Positions 33,496 to 42,817 of a stretch of 64,000 bases of DNA are shown here, piece by piece (position 1 is the stretch's first letter; each line of letters opens with the position of its first letter). Below the pieces are notes generated by a model. It was not told the origin of the DNA and searched no databases. It worked only from the letters and a program-made list of their open reading frames with translations. Both the position numbers and the translations under genes were made by a program. Source of the stretch: Novosphingobium terrae (GTDB taxonomy: Bacteria; Pseudomonadota; Alphaproteobacteria; Sphingomonadales; Sphingomonadaceae); the NCBI RefSeq assembly GCF_017163935.1, contig NZ_JABVZR010000002.1, forward strand, positions 868,001 through 932,000. Reading direction: 5' to 3'.

Positions 33496-35169
33496 ATGCT
33501 TGACCGCCGTTTGTTCATGGGAGGCGCCGCCGCCCTGATCGCCAGCCAGAACCGCCTGATGGCCGCGCAGAATGGATCTGGGGCCGGCCTGGACATTGCG
33601 CTGGTCAACGGCAGTTTCTGGACGGGCGTGCCGGGCGCGGCGCGCGTCAACGCCATCGGCATCCGGGGCGACCGCATCGCCGCTCTGGGCGCCGATCAGG
33701 TGAAGGCTATGGCCACGCGCGGAACGCAGATCGTGGATCTGAATGGTGCCTTCGGCATGCCCGCCTTTGCCGATGGGCATACGCATTTCCTGAAAGGCTC
33801 GGCGGAGCTGACCCAGCCCGATCTGCTTTCGGCCACCAGCCGCGCGGATTTCGCGGCGCGGCTGGGCGCGGCGGCACGGGCCCGCCCCGGCAAATGGATT
33901 CTGGGCGGATCGTGGGATGAGCAGCGCATGGGCGGCCAGTTGCCGACCCATGAGTGGATCGATGCCGTCACCCCTGACACGCCCGTCGCCGTGCCGCGCA
34001 CCGATCTCCATTCCTATCTGCTCAACAGCGTGGCGCTGAAGCTGGCGGGCATCACGCGTGACACGCCCGATCCGGCAGGCGGCATGATCATCCGCGATGC
34101 GCAGGGCAACCCCACCGGCGTGCTGAAAGACAATGCCAAGGCGCTGGTCGAGCGGGTGATCCCGCCCATGTCGGAGGAGGATACCGATGCCACGATGCTC
34201 AAGGGCATCCAGCATGGCCTCTCCAAAGGTTTTGCCCGCATCCACAATCCGGAAATCAGCTGGGAGGTGCTGCCCGCGCTGCGCCGCCTGCATGCGCGCG
34301 GTCTGGTCGATCAGCGCTTCTATTGCTTCGTGCCGATCCAGGATCAGGGCAAATTGCTCGACATCATCAAGAGCGACGGTCGCGGCGACGACTGGCTGCG
34401 CTGGGGCGGTGTGAAGGCGCTGGCCGATGGCTCGCTGGGCGCGCGCACGGCAGCCTTTTTCGAGGCCTATGCCGATGCGCCCGAGCAGAAAGGCCTGTGG
34501 GTCACCCAGCCCGACGAATTGCACCATCTGATTGCCGAGGCTGATGCCCATGGCCTGCATGTCGCCACCCATGCCATCGGCGACCGCGCCAATGAGGTGG
34601 TGCTGGACATCATGCGCGATGTGGCGGCGGCCAATGGCCCGCGCGACCGCCGCTTCCGCATCGAACATGCCCAGCATGTGCGCCTGTCCGACATTCCGCG
34701 TTTCGCGCAGCAGAATGTCATCGCCTCGGTCCAGCCCTTCCATGCCATCGATGACGGGCGCTGGGCGGTGAAGCGCATCGGGCAGCAGCGTCTGGCGGGC
34801 ACCTATGCCTTCCGCTCCTTCTTCGATGCCGGGGTGAAGGTGGCCTTCGGCTCGGACTGGCCGGTGGCGCCGCTCGATCCCTTCATCGGCATCAGCGCCG
34901 CCGTGCTGCGCCAGACCATCGATGGCGCCAATCCCGGCGGCTGGCTGCCGAACCAGAAGGTGACGGTCGAGCAATCCATGCATGCCTACACCTGGGGCAA
35001 TGCCTATTCCAGCTTTATGGAGGACCGCGCCGGTCTGCTGGCGCCCGGCTATTACGCCGACATCGCCATTCTCGACACCGATCTGCTGGCCGTGGCGCCC
35101 GAAAAGATCGCGGCGACGCAGGTGCTCAAAACCATCGTGGGCGGCAAGACGCGCTATCAGGCCGGGTGA
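33496..35169 (+). CDS. Tat-exported amidohydrolase (YtcJ-like)
   Basis: 557 residues. N-terminal twin-arginine motif (LDRRLFMGGAAALIA) suggests Tat export. Amidohydrolase_3 features: FADGHTHFLKGS (first metal site), a carbamate-type central region, HVATHAIGDRANE, RIEHAQHVRL, and FGSDWPVAPLDPF near the C-terminus. This is the YtcJ-like subgroup, which hydrolyses exocyclic amide or similar bonds; substrate unknown. ATG 33496 follows the RIME-like palindrome, and the frame is open back to 33403 without sense. Probably functionally linked to the TonB receptor just upstream. Confidence 0.92.
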   Translation: MLDRRLFMGGAAALIASQNRLMAAQNGSGAGLDIALVNGSFWTGVPGAARVNAIGIRGDRIAALGADQVKAMATRGTQIVDLNGAFGMPAFADGHTHFLKGSAELTQPDLLSATSRADFAARLGAAARARPGKWILGGSWDEQRMGGQLPTHEWIDAVTPDTPVAVPRTDLHSYLLNSVALKLAGITRDTPDPAGGMIIRDAQGNPTGVLKDNAKALVERVIPPMSEEDTDATMLKGIQHGLSKGFARIHNPEISWEVLPALRRLHARGLVDQRFYCFVPIQDQGKLLDIIKSDGRGDDWLRWGGVKALADGSLGARTAAFFEAYADAPEQKGLWVTQPDELHHLIAEADAHGLHVATHAIGDRANEVVLDIMRDVAAANGPRDRRFRIEHAQHVRLSDIPRFAQQNVIASVQPFHAIDDGRWAVKRIGQQRLAGTYAFRSFFDAGVKVAFGSDWPVAPLDPFIGISAAVLRQTIDGANPGGWLPNQKVTVEQSMHAYTWGNAYSSFMEDRAGLLAPGYYADIAILDTDLLAVAPEKIAATQVLKTIVGGKTRYQAG

Positions 35170-35172
35170 TCC

Positions 35173-35190
35173 CGGCGCTGATCAGCGCCG
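35173..35190. repeat. Perfect 18-bp palindrome CGGCGCTGATCAGCGCCG
   Basis: It lies directly between the convergent stops of the amidohydrolase (35169) and the small membrane protein (35182), overlapping the latter stop. Its 14-bp core GCGCTGATCAGCGC recurs at 37649-37662. It may act as a bidirectional terminator or protein-binding site. Confidence 0.55.
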
Positions 35191-35451
35191 CCTGCGCCAT
35201 AGCACGATGAGCGAGGCCACGCTCCATCGCGCCACGGTGAAGGCCCCGACCGTCAGCAAGGCGGCGGTGACAAAGCCGCTCAATGTCCCCGCATGGGCCA
35301 GCGGGACAGCGATCAGGACGATGAGGGTGAGCAGCTTGACCAGCGGCGGCAGCTGATCCCGGTTGCTCCAGCTTTTGATCACCCCGCGCTTGCCGCTTTC
35401 GACAAGCACACCCGCCATGCCGCCCAAACTGATGGCTTCGATCAAGACCAT
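35182..35451 (-). CDS. Small membrane protein
   Basis: 89 residues from ATG 35451, with GGAG 5-6 nt upstream. Two hydrophobic helices at about residues 38-53 (LVKLLTLIVLIAVPLA) and 58-75, and a basic C-terminus RRRR. It starts 105 bp after the glycosyltransferase stop on the same strand. I do not recognise a family. Its position suggests a partner of the glycosyltransferase. The upstream in-frame extension to 35766 overlaps the glycosyltransferase and is not real. Confidence 0.65.
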   Translation of the reverse strand: MVLIEAISLGGMAGVLVESGKRGVIKSWSNRDQLPPLVKLLTLIVLIAVPLAHAGTLSGFVTAALLTVGAFTVARWSVASLIVLWRRRR

Positions 35452-35555
35452 GCCTACTCCATCGGGCAATCCGGCCCGCCTCAAAAACCCTGACGCGGGC
35501 CATCCTGCTTCAAGACGGCGGTATGCGCAATCGCCGGAAAGGCAGCTTGAAGGCC

Positions 35556-37004
35556 TTACACCTGCTCGGCCAGCAGGGGGATGGCGGTGCGATGCTGCTT
35601 CACCCAGCTCTCCCGCCCCGAGAGAAAGGCACCCCAGCCCCAGAGCGCCCCGGCATGGCGCAGCAGCTGAAAGGTAAAGGGCTCGGCAAAGGAGACCAGC
35701 ACGGCCACGCCCAGCCCCAGCCCGTCGGTCTGCCCCGTCCAGCGGCGGTAGAGCGTGATCGACCACAGATGGAAGCTGAGATCCAGCGCCACCTTGGCCA
35801 CCATCACCGAAAGGATCGGCACGGCCAGCGCGATGCCATGCGTCAGGAACAGGCTGATCAGCACGGCAAAGGCCGTCAGCCCATAGATCGGCTGGAAGGT
35901 GTCCACCGCCTTGACCGGCAGCATGCGCGTGCCCAGCTTGCCGAAGCTTGCATTGCCCACCATGTCGCGGTTCCAGTGCTGGGTCTGCAGGAAGCCGCCG
36001 AACCAGCGCCGCCGCTGGCGCAGAAAGGCCAGCGGGCTGGCCGGAGCATCGGTGCTGGCGATGGCATCGCCGATCACGCGGGTCCGCCAGCCGCGCCCGG
36101 TTTCGGCAGAATGGCGGTAGAGGCGGTGGATCAGCTCATAATCCTCGACCATGCATTCGGGGTCGAAACCGCCGACCTCCAGCACCGCATCGCGGCGAAA
36201 ACCGGCAAAGGCGCCCGAGATCAGGAGCAGCCCGTCCTGCCGCATCCAGGCATAGCGCGAGAGGAAATTGCGGACATATTCGTAGCGCTGAAACGTCTCG
36301 AAAATCCGCCCCGAAAGCTGCGGCCCGCAGATCGGCCTGATCACGCCGGTGGCCGCCACCAGTTCCGGCTCGACGGCAAAGGCACGGCGCATCGCGGACA
36401 GCGAGCCGGGCGCCAGCAGCGTATCGGCATCCACCGTCAGCATCAGATCGGTGTCGACATGAATGATCGCGGCATTGAGCGCCCGCGCCTTGCCGCCATG
36501 GGGCAGCCGCAGCCAGCGCAAGGCGGGCATGCCCGGCGCCGGGCCGCTGATCTCGCCAGGCGCGGGCATGGTCAGGCCGTAAAGCTCTTTCAGCACGCGG
36601 GCGCTGTCATCATTCGAGCCGTCATCGGCCAGCAGGATCAGTTCGGGCGGGTCCTCCTGTTTTGCCAGACGGTCGATGGTGACGCCCAGCACCGGCGCCT
36701 CATTGCGCGCCGCGATGATCACGCCCAGCGTGGGGCGGGTCGCAGGCAACGGGGGCGTTACCGGGCGCGCGGCATGGCGCAGCGGCAGGATGCTCCATGC
36801 GGTGAAGAGCAGCAGCGCCGTGTCATAGAGGATATAGGCGATCCCCACGCTCCAGCCCCACAGGTTGGCGCGCAGGAACACCTGAAGCGTCAGCGTGAGA
36901 AACAGGATCGGCGAAATCAGCCCGATCACCCGGCTGACCAGCGGCACCGGGCGGGGCGCGAGACGCGGCGACTGAAGATCGAAAGCGTGCTGAAGCATGG
37001 TCAT
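35556..37004 (-). CDS. Membrane glycosyltransferase family 2 (BcsA/IcaA-like)
   Basis: 482 residues (ATG 37004; ATG 36998 is an alternative). Two N-terminal membrane helices (about 22-45, 52-75), a GT-A domain starting PTLGVIIAARNEAPVLG, with ADDGSNDD (about 126-133), DAD at 192-194, EDYE at 287-290 and QRRRW at 330-334, then three or more C-terminal helices. The D, DxD, ED, Q(R/Q)xRW set is that of processive inner-membrane polysaccharide synthases such as IcaA, HasA and BcsA. A short two-gene unit with the small membrane protein; divergent from cytochrome b561. Confidence 0.9.
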   Translation of the reverse strand: MTMLQHAFDLQSPRLAPRPVPLVSRVIGLISPILFLTLTLQVFLRANLWGWSVGIAYILYDTALLLFTAWSILPLRHAARPVTPPLPATRPTLGVIIAARNEAPVLGVTIDRLAKQEDPPELILLADDGSNDDSARVLKELYGLTMPAPGEISGPAPGMPALRWLRLPHGGKARALNAAIIHVDTDLMLTVDADTLLAPGSLSAMRRAFAVEPELVAATGVIRPICGPQLSGRIFETFQRYEYVRNFLSRYAWMRQDGLLLISGAFAGFRRDAVLEVGGFDPECMVEDYELIHRLYRHSAETGRGWRTRVIGDAIASTDAPASPLAFLRQRRRWFGGFLQTQHWNRDMVGNASFGKLGTRMLPVKAVDTFQPIYGLTAFAVLISLFLTHGIALAVPILSVMVAKVALDLSFHLWSITLYRRWTGQTDGLGLGVAVLVSFAEPFTFQLLRHAGALWGWGAFLSGRESWVKQHRTAIPLLAEQV

Positions 37005-37064
37005 TGCGTTGTTACCGGCGTTGGACGATGAATAGGGCGACCGCGCTGCGGAAGGAACAGAAGA

Positions 37065-37628
37065 ATGGTAAAGCGTTACACGCATGCGGCCATAGCATTG
37101 CACTGGCTGATTGCGATCATGATCATTGCCAATATAGCGCTGGCCTGGATCTGGCCGCATGCCGCCGACGAGCAGGTGCGCCCGATGATCAACGCGCATA
37201 AATCCATCGGCATCACCGTGCTGGGGCTGGCCATCATGCGGTTGCTGTGGCGCTTCACCCATCGCCCGCCCGCCTATCCGCCCTCCTATCAGGGCTGGGA
37301 AAGGGCCGCATCGCATGGCGTGCATGGGCTGCTTTATGCGGTGATGTTCGTGATGCCGCTGACGGGCTGGATCATGGATTCGGCGTGGAAGGATGCCGGC
37401 ACGCATCCGATGTTCTGGTTCGGCCTGTTCGAATGGCCACGCATTGCCTGGTTCCAGCACCTCGATCCGGCGCTGCGCGACCGTCTGCATGACGGTTTTG
37501 GCGCGGCCCATGGGCTGGCCGCCTATGCGCTTTATGCGCTGTTTCTGCTGCATGTGGGCGGGGCGCTCAAGCACCAGTTCCTTGACCGCGAGCGCGAGTT
37601 GCAGCGCATGTGGCCCGGGCGGGACTGA
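37065..37628 (+). CDS. Cytochrome b561
   Basis: 187 residues with four membrane helices. Haem-ligand histidines: His13 (ALHWL), His45 (AHKSIG), and those in the third and fourth helices (GVHGLLYAV, LLHVGGALKHQ). Similar to the b561 protein at 5703 but with a different long loop between helices 3 and 4. AAGGAA lies upstream of ATG 37065. No YceI gene follows here. Periplasm-facing quinone/haem electron transfer is the family role. Confidence 0.92.
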   Translation: MVKRYTHAAIALHWLIAIMIIANIALAWIWPHAADEQVRPMINAHKSIGITVLGLAIMRLLWRFTHRPPAYPPSYQGWERAASHGVHGLLYAVMFVMPLTGWIMDSAWKDAGTHPMFWFGLFEWPRIAWFQHLDPALRDRLHDGFGAAHGLAAYALYALFLLHVGGALKHQFLDRERELQRMWPGRD

Positions 37629-37648
37629 GCGCGATATCGGCAGAAGCG

Positions 37649-37662
37649 GCGCTGATCAGCGC
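37649..37662. repeat. Second copy of palindrome core GCGCTGATCAGCGC
   Basis: Identical 14-bp palindromic core to that at 35175-35188, here 21 bp after the cytochrome b561 stop. The two copies flank the glycosyltransferase/b561 locus. Confidence 0.5.
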
Positions 37663-37733
37663 TCAGGCAGCCTCAGACCGTTTCGACACATTTGCAGCGT
37701 GAACCATCCCGTTGATGGCGCGTGGGAGCCAGC

Positions 37734-38564
37734 ATGAAGACGATCGCCTTTCCCGATGGCACGCAGCTGCCCGCCCTTGGTCTCGGCACATGGATGATGG
37801 CCGAAACCCCCGCCCGCCGCGCGCAGGAGATCGCCGCCCTGCGTGAGGGGATCGCGCTGGGCATGGTGTTGATCGACACGGCGGAAATGTATGGCGAAGG
37901 CGAGGCCGAAAGGCTGGTGGGCGAGGCCATGGCAGGGCTGCGCGATCAGGTCTTTCTGGTCAGCAAGGCCTATCCGCAGAATGCCTCGACCAGCCGCTTG
38001 CGGCGCGCCTGCGAGGCGAGCCTGAGGCGTCTGGGCACCGACCATCTCGATCTCTATCTGCTGCATTGGCGCGGCAACGTGCCGCTGGCCGAAACCGTCG
38101 AGGCGATGGAGGGGCTGGTTGCGGCGGGGCTGATCGCCCGCTGGGGCGTCAGCAATCTCGACACCGACGATATGGCGGAGCTGGTCGCGGCAGGCGGAGA
38201 CGCATGCGCAACAAACCAGATCCTCTACAATCTCACGCGGCGGGGGCCTGAATGCGATCTGCTGCCATGGCTGGGGCGGCGTTCGATCCCGGTGATGGCC
38301 TATAGTCCGGTCGAACAGGGCCGGCTGCTTGGCCATCGCGGTCTGGCCGAGGTGGCCGGACGGCATCAGGCCAGCACGGCGCAGGTGGCGCTGGCATGGC
38401 TGCTGCGGCAGGATGGCGTGCTGCCCATCCCCAAGGCCGGTTCGGTGGAGCATGTGCGCGACAATCGCGTCGCCGCCGATCTTGTGCTGAGCGAGGCGGA
38501 TCTGGCCGATCTCGAACGCCTGTTCCCCAGACCTGCCAAACGTGGCCCGCTGGAGATGCTGTAA
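37734..38564 (+). CDS. Aldo/keto reductase
   Basis: 276 residues from ATG 37734 (GGGAG 5 nt upstream; the GTG at 37722 is less likely). Classical AKR signatures: LGTWMM, IDTAEMYGEGEAE (Asp and Tyr), VSKAYPQN (Lys), LYLLHWRG (His), so the tetrad is complete, and the cofactor-binding IPKAGSVEHVRDN near the C-terminus. NADPH-dependent reduction of an aldehyde or ketone. Substrate unknown. Ends 4 bp before the convergent stop of the AttH-like gene. Confidence 0.93.
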   Translation: MKTIAFPDGTQLPALGLGTWMMAETPARRAQEIAALREGIALGMVLIDTAEMYGEGEAERLVGEAMAGLRDQVFLVSKAYPQNASTSRLRRACEASLRRLGTDHLDLYLLHWRGNVPLAETVEAMEGLVAAGLIARWGVSNLDTDDMAELVAAGGDACATNQILYNLTRRGPECDLLPWLGRRSIPVMAYSPVEQGRLLGHRGLAEVAGRHQASTAQVALAWLLRQDGVLPIPKAGSVEHVRDNRVAADLVLSEADLADLERLFPRPAKRGPLEML

Positions 38565-38568
38565 GCTG

Positions 38569-39633
38569 TCACAAATGCAGTTGGCTCGCATAGCCCGTCA
38601 GTTCGAGATAGCCACGCCCGCTAGGCACGCTGACGGCGCCCTCCCAATAGACCGGACTGCCAGCGGCCCGCCCGTCCAGTTCCTGATCATCGAACAGCGG
38701 CGCCATCGGCAGTTCTCGCAGTCCGCCGGGCAGCCGCACGCGCAGCACGGGATCGACCGGATAGAGCCCCCCGGTGCGCGCCGACCGCCAATGCCGCCGC
38801 GCCGTAAAGCTGACATCCTGCGGCGCCAGCACGGCGATCTGGCCCGCAGGCGCGCGATAGCTGCCCCCGGCCCACAGCGCGCTGCCATCCTTGCGGCGGA
38901 TGCGGAAGGCCATCAGGGCGCCGCCATCGTCGAAATTGAGGCCTGTCCAGTCCCAGCCCACGGCGCCCTCGGGCAGATAGCTGGAGGACCATTCGCGGTC
39001 GAGCCAGGCTTCACCGCCGACAGATTGCGCATGCCCCTGCTCGCTCACCGTTCCGCTCACGGCCAGATGGGGCATGCTGTAATAGCGGCTGGCCGCGCCC
39101 GCGTCCGGCCCCTTGCGGCTGAAACCATGATCGCCCTCGGGCAGGATGGGCTGGGCGGGGCGAAAGGTGAGGTCCAGCGCAAAACCCTGCCCCGCCACAT
39201 GGGCCACGAAACGCCCATCCGGCAGGCGGCGCAGATGCCAGTCGTCCAGCACCACATCGGTGTCGCTGCGTGAGGCCTGCGCCAGCCCCAGCCCCTCACG
39301 CGCGATGCGTTCGCCATGGAGCAGATGGCCCAGCGCCGGGTCCGACAGCGCGGCATGGGCCAGCAGGATCTGGCGTGGGGCAAAGGCGCTGCGGCTCTCG
39401 CCCCCCAGCCCCGTCGCCGAGCGGAAGAAGGTGATCTGGAAACCGCGATGCCTGCCGCCCGGCCCATCCAGCCAGCCGGTGAGATACCACCATTCGGTGC
39501 GATACTCGGGATGGGCCCCGTGATCGCGCGGGAAGCTCAAAGCCACGCCGGGCTTCACCGAGGCAAAGCGACGGTCCGCAGGCGAGGCCGCGATCAGCGC
39601 GATCATGGCCAGCAGGGCGATCCACCGCCGCAT
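38569..39633 (-). CDS. AttH/CrtC-like secreted lipocalin-type protein
   Basis: 354 residues. Signal peptide MRRWIALLAMIALIAASPA. Conserved AttH blocks: FPRDHGAHPEYRTEWWYLTG, FQITFFRS, AHAALSD, DWHLRR, RYYSMPHLAVSGTV, GEAWLDREWSSSYLP, GWDWTGLNFDDGGALMAFRI. The family (AttH, related to hydroxyneurosporene synthase CrtC) has two lipocalin-like domains; Nitrosomonas NE1406 is its structural prototype. It follows the ABC permease in a TGATG overlap, matching the attEFGH layout described in Agrobacterium. Probable periplasmic lipid-binding or hydratase partner of the exporter. Confidence 0.9.
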   Translation of the reverse strand: MRRWIALLAMIALIAASPADRRFASVKPGVALSFPRDHGAHPEYRTEWWYLTGWLDGPGGRHRGFQITFFRSATGLGGESRSAFAPRQILLAHAALSDPALGHLLHGERIAREGLGLAQASRSDTDVVLDDWHLRRLPDGRFVAHVAGQGFALDLTFRPAQPILPEGDHGFSRKGPDAGAASRYYSMPHLAVSGTVSEQGHAQSVGGEAWLDREWSSSYLPEGAVGWDWTGLNFDDGGALMAFRIRRKDGSALWAGGSYRAPAGQIAVLAPQDVSFTARRHWRSARTGGLYPVDPVLRVRLPGGLRELPMAPLFDDQELDGRAAGSPVYWEGAVSVPSGRGYLELTGYASQLHL

Positions 39634-42146
39634 CACCAATCCTCCCTCACCGCGCGCACGGCATTGAGCGAGGTGGCGCGGCGCCCGGCGATCATGGCCG
39701 TCAGCGAGGAGGCCGCCACAAGTGCCAGCGCAACCCCGGCCAGCAGCCCCAGAGGGAAGCGCGTCTCCATCGTCCAGTTGAAGGATTGCGGATTGACCAC
39801 ATGGATCAGCACCTGCGCCAGCACGCAGCCCAGCGCCACCCCCGCCACACCGCCGACCAGCCCCAACAAGGCGCCCTCCATCCCCAGCATCGCCACGATT
39901 TGCCGCCGCGTGACGCCCAGATGGCGCAGCATGCCGAATTCGCGGGATCGCGCGATGGTCTGGGCCGAGGTGGTGGCTGCCACCCCCGCCAGCCCGACCA
40001 GCACGGCGATGATCTCCAGCCCATAGGTGATGGCGAAACTGCGGTCGAAAATCGCCAGCGCGCGGGCCTTGAGCGCGCGCGTCGGCACGATCTCCAGCTC
40101 CTGCGCCAGAGCGGGCGGCAGGGCGGAGCGCAGTGCCTGCATCACGGCGGCAGGGTCGGCACCGGGGGCCAGATGCACGGCGGCTTCGCCGCGGGCGCTG
40201 TCTCCGGTAAGGCTGGTGTAGGCGCCGCCCTCCAGCGCGATGGTGCCATCCTGCCGGCCATAATCGCGATAGATGCCCGCCACGAACACCGGAACCCGCC
40301 GCGCCCCCAAAGGCAAGGCCAGCGTGGCGCCCGGCGCCAGATGATAGAGCCGTGCCGCCGGTTCCGACAGACGCACCGCCAGCCGTCCCTGTGGTGCGGG
40401 CAAGGCGGGAGCCAGCGTGGCGGGTTGGGCATCCTGACCATCGCGCAGCACCAGCATGAGGGGCGGGCGATCGGGCGCGAGGGTCAGGCGATGCTGCGCC
40501 CCGAAGGTGATCGCGGCCACGCCCGGCAGATGCAGCAGGCTGGCCTGCTCCGCGCGGTCGAAAGGGGTATCGCCCTGAGCGGTGGCGTAGATATCGGCGG
40601 TCAGGATGGCGTCCAGCCATGTCTCGACCGAGCTGCGAAAGCTGGCGACCATCACCGCCATGGCAATCATCAGCCCCACGCTGGCCACGATGCCCGACAG
40701 CGCCACCGCCGCCTGACTGGGCGCGCCCCACAGCCGCGCGATGGCCAGCTGCACGGCCGGCGAGGTGAAAGACCGCCTCGCCAAAGGCGCCAGCAGCGTG
40801 CGGGCCAGCCATGGCATGGCCATGATGCCTGCCGTCAGCAGCAGGGCGATCGCGCCATAGCCGAACAGGGCAATCCCGCCCACGGCAGGCAGCAGGGCGC
40901 AGCCCGCGCCCAGCAGCGCCAGCAGCAGCGCAGGCATGATGCGCGGCCGGTGCCCCGGATCGACCGCATCGCCCGGATTGCGCAGCGCCACCGCCGGCGC
41001 GATCCGCGACACATGCCATGCCGGCACCAGACTGCCGACCAGCGCCGCCCCCAGCCCCAGCAGCGAGAAGCCCAGCGCCGCGCCGGGCGTAAAGCGCAGC
41101 GCCGGAGCGCCCTCACCGGAAAAATAGCCGCTGCCCAGATCGCCGCCCACCAGATGCAGCACGCCCATCGCGATCAGCAGCCCCAAAGCGATCCCCAAAG
41201 CCGCGCCGACGCAGCCCAGCAACAACCCCTCGGCCACCAACTGCCCCAGCAGCAGGCGCCGCGAGGCCCCCATCACCCGCAGCAGCGCGAAATGCGCCCT
41301 GCGCCGCGCAATCGACAGGGCCTGCGCCGAATAGACCAGAAAGCCGCCCGTCAGCAGCGCCACCAAAGCCAGCATATCGAGATTGACGCGATAGGCGCGC
41401 GACAGGGCATCGCTGCGGCTCTGATCGTCCTGAGCATCGGCCAGCACCGCATCGCCGGGCAGCATCGGGGCCATCGCCGCCCTCACCCGCGCCGTATCGG
41501 CGCCCGGCGCCAGTTTGAGATCGATCCTGTCGAGGCGGCCCAGACGCCCGAAACGGTCCTGCGCGGCGGCGATATCGATCACCGCCAAAGCCCGCCCGCT
41601 CACGCCGGGAAGCGTGCCCGCAAGGCGAAAGCGCTGTTCCCGGCCATTGGCGACCAGCGGCACATGGTCTCCAACAGAGTGGCGAGGCATCCAGTCCTGC
41701 GGCAAAAAGACCGAGTCCGGCGCGAAGGCCGCGCTCTCATCGCCTTGCGCCGGGCGGGGCAGCAATGCGGGTGTCACCACGCCTGCGCGCAGCACATCAA
41801 GGCCCAGCACATCCACCAGGCGGCCATCCAGTCGGGCCCGCAGCACCACGACCGGGCTGGCCCCGGCGATCCCCGGCAGGCGGGCGAGGCGTGGATAAAG
41901 CGCCTCGTCAAAGCCCTGAGTTCCGGCGGCCTGAATGCGCAGATCCGCGCCGCCATTCACCGAAGCCAGCCCGCGCGCAAAGCGATCAAGCGCCGAGGCA
42001 TTGACCAGATGCACCGCAAAGCCCAGCGCCACGCCGATGGCAATCGCCATCACCGCCGTGACGATCCGCCAGGGATGCGCCCGCCACTCGCCAAGGATCA
42101 TCCAGCGCGGGATGACCGTGGCGCGCGCGGCGGGCAGGCGCTTCAT
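39633..42146 (-). CDS. FtsX-type ABC transporter permease
   Basis: 837 residues. N-terminal helix (VTAVMAIAIGVALGFAVHLV), a large periplasmic MacB-like region, then repeated four-helix FtsX modules around residues 250-400 and 690-830 with a central group near 420-510. This duplicated layout is typical of fused lipoprotein/lipid exporters of the MacB/LolCE superfamily (AttFG-like). It overlaps the ATPase gene by ATGA at 42143-42146 and the AttH-like gene by one base. Confidence 0.9.
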   Translation of the reverse strand: MKRLPAARATVIPRWMILGEWRAHPWRIVTAVMAIAIGVALGFAVHLVNASALDRFARGLASVNGGADLRIQAAGTQGFDEALYPRLARLPGIAGASPVVVLRARLDGRLVDVLGLDVLRAGVVTPALLPRPAQGDESAAFAPDSVFLPQDWMPRHSVGDHVPLVANGREQRFRLAGTLPGVSGRALAVIDIAAAQDRFGRLGRLDRIDLKLAPGADTARVRAAMAPMLPGDAVLADAQDDQSRSDALSRAYRVNLDMLALVALLTGGFLVYSAQALSIARRRAHFALLRVMGASRRLLLGQLVAEGLLLGCVGAALGIALGLLIAMGVLHLVGGDLGSGYFSGEGAPALRFTPGAALGFSLLGLGAALVGSLVPAWHVSRIAPAVALRNPGDAVDPGHRPRIMPALLLALLGAGCALLPAVGGIALFGYGAIALLLTAGIMAMPWLARTLLAPLARRSFTSPAVQLAIARLWGAPSQAAVALSGIVASVGLMIAMAVMVASFRSSVETWLDAILTADIYATAQGDTPFDRAEQASLLHLPGVAAITFGAQHRLTLAPDRPPLMLVLRDGQDAQPATLAPALPAPQGRLAVRLSEPAARLYHLAPGATLALPLGARRVPVFVAGIYRDYGRQDGTIALEGGAYTSLTGDSARGEAAVHLAPGADPAAVMQALRSALPPALAQELEIVPTRALKARALAIFDRSFAITYGLEIIAVLVGLAGVAATTSAQTIARSREFGMLRHLGVTRRQIVAMLGMEGALLGLVGGVAGVALGCVLAQVLIHVVNPQSFNWTMETRFPLGLLAGVALALVAASSLTAMIAGRRATSLNAVRAVREDW

Positions 42147-42817
42147 CCCGGCACCAGTCCGGCAGAGGTGAGGCGCAGGATGCGGTCCGCCGAGGCCGCC
42201 GCCACATCCGAATGGGTGACCAGCAGCGCGCCCGCGCCAGCCTCACGCAGTTGCGCCACCAGCAGGGCCAGCACGCGCGCGGCGGTCTCGGGGTCGAGGT
42301 TGCCGGTGGGTTCGTCAGCCAGAATCAGCGCGGGGCGGTGGATCAGCGCGCGGGCGATCGCCACGCGCTGCAGCTCTCCGCCCGAAAGCGCCGCCGGATA
42401 ATCCGCAGCCCGCCCCTCGAGCCCGACCGAGGCCAGAAGCTGCGCCGCCCGGGCCATGTTCTGCGCGGGATCTTCGCGCAGCAGGGCCAGCGGCAAAGCG
42501 ACATTCTGCCCCAAAGTGAGATGCGGCAGGATATGAAAGGCTTGAAACACAAAGCCGATCATCCGGCTGCGCAGGGCGGCGCGGGCATCCTCATCCAGCG
42601 CGGCCAGATCGGTGCCCTCCAGCAGCACCTGTCCGGCATCGGGCACATCGAGCCCCGCCGCCAGATTGAGCAGCGTGGATTTGCCGACGCCCGATTCCCC
42701 CATGATCGCCACCACCTCGCCCGGCGCGACATGCAGGGACAGGCCATCGAACAGCACGCGCCCGTTGGGCAGGCTCTTGCGCAGATCGGCAAGGGAGAGA
42801 AGGGGTTGCGTCGTCAC
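42143..42817 (-). CDS. ABC transporter ATP-binding protein (LolD/MacB type)
   Basis: 224 residues from GTG 42817 (reads MTTQPLLSLADLRKSL). Walker A GESGVGKST at 40-48, Q-loop FQAFHILP, signature LSGGE at 144-148, Walker B ALILADEP at 163-170, H-switch VTHS. Length and motifs fit the LolD-like ATPases of FtsX-type exporters. The start is a GTG with only a weak Shine-Dalgarno; no better in-frame ATG lies near. First gene of the AttEFGH-like operon. Confidence 0.93.
   Translation of the reverse strand: MTTQPLLSLADLRKSLPNGRVLFDGLSLHVAPGEVVAIMGESGVGKSTLLNLAAGLDVPDAGQVLLEGTDLAALDEDARAALRSRMIGFVFQAFHILPHLTLGQNVALPLALLREDPAQNMARAAQLLASVGLEGRAADYPAALSGGELQRVAIARALIHRPALILADEPTGNLDPETAARVLALLVAQLREAGAGALLVTHSDVAAASADRILRLTSAGLVPG

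Noticed and set aside
39786..42401. 871-codon plus-strand frame opposite the ABC permease
   Set aside because: Composition almost all Gln, Arg, His and Ala, as expected for the complement of a GC-rich membrane-protein gene.
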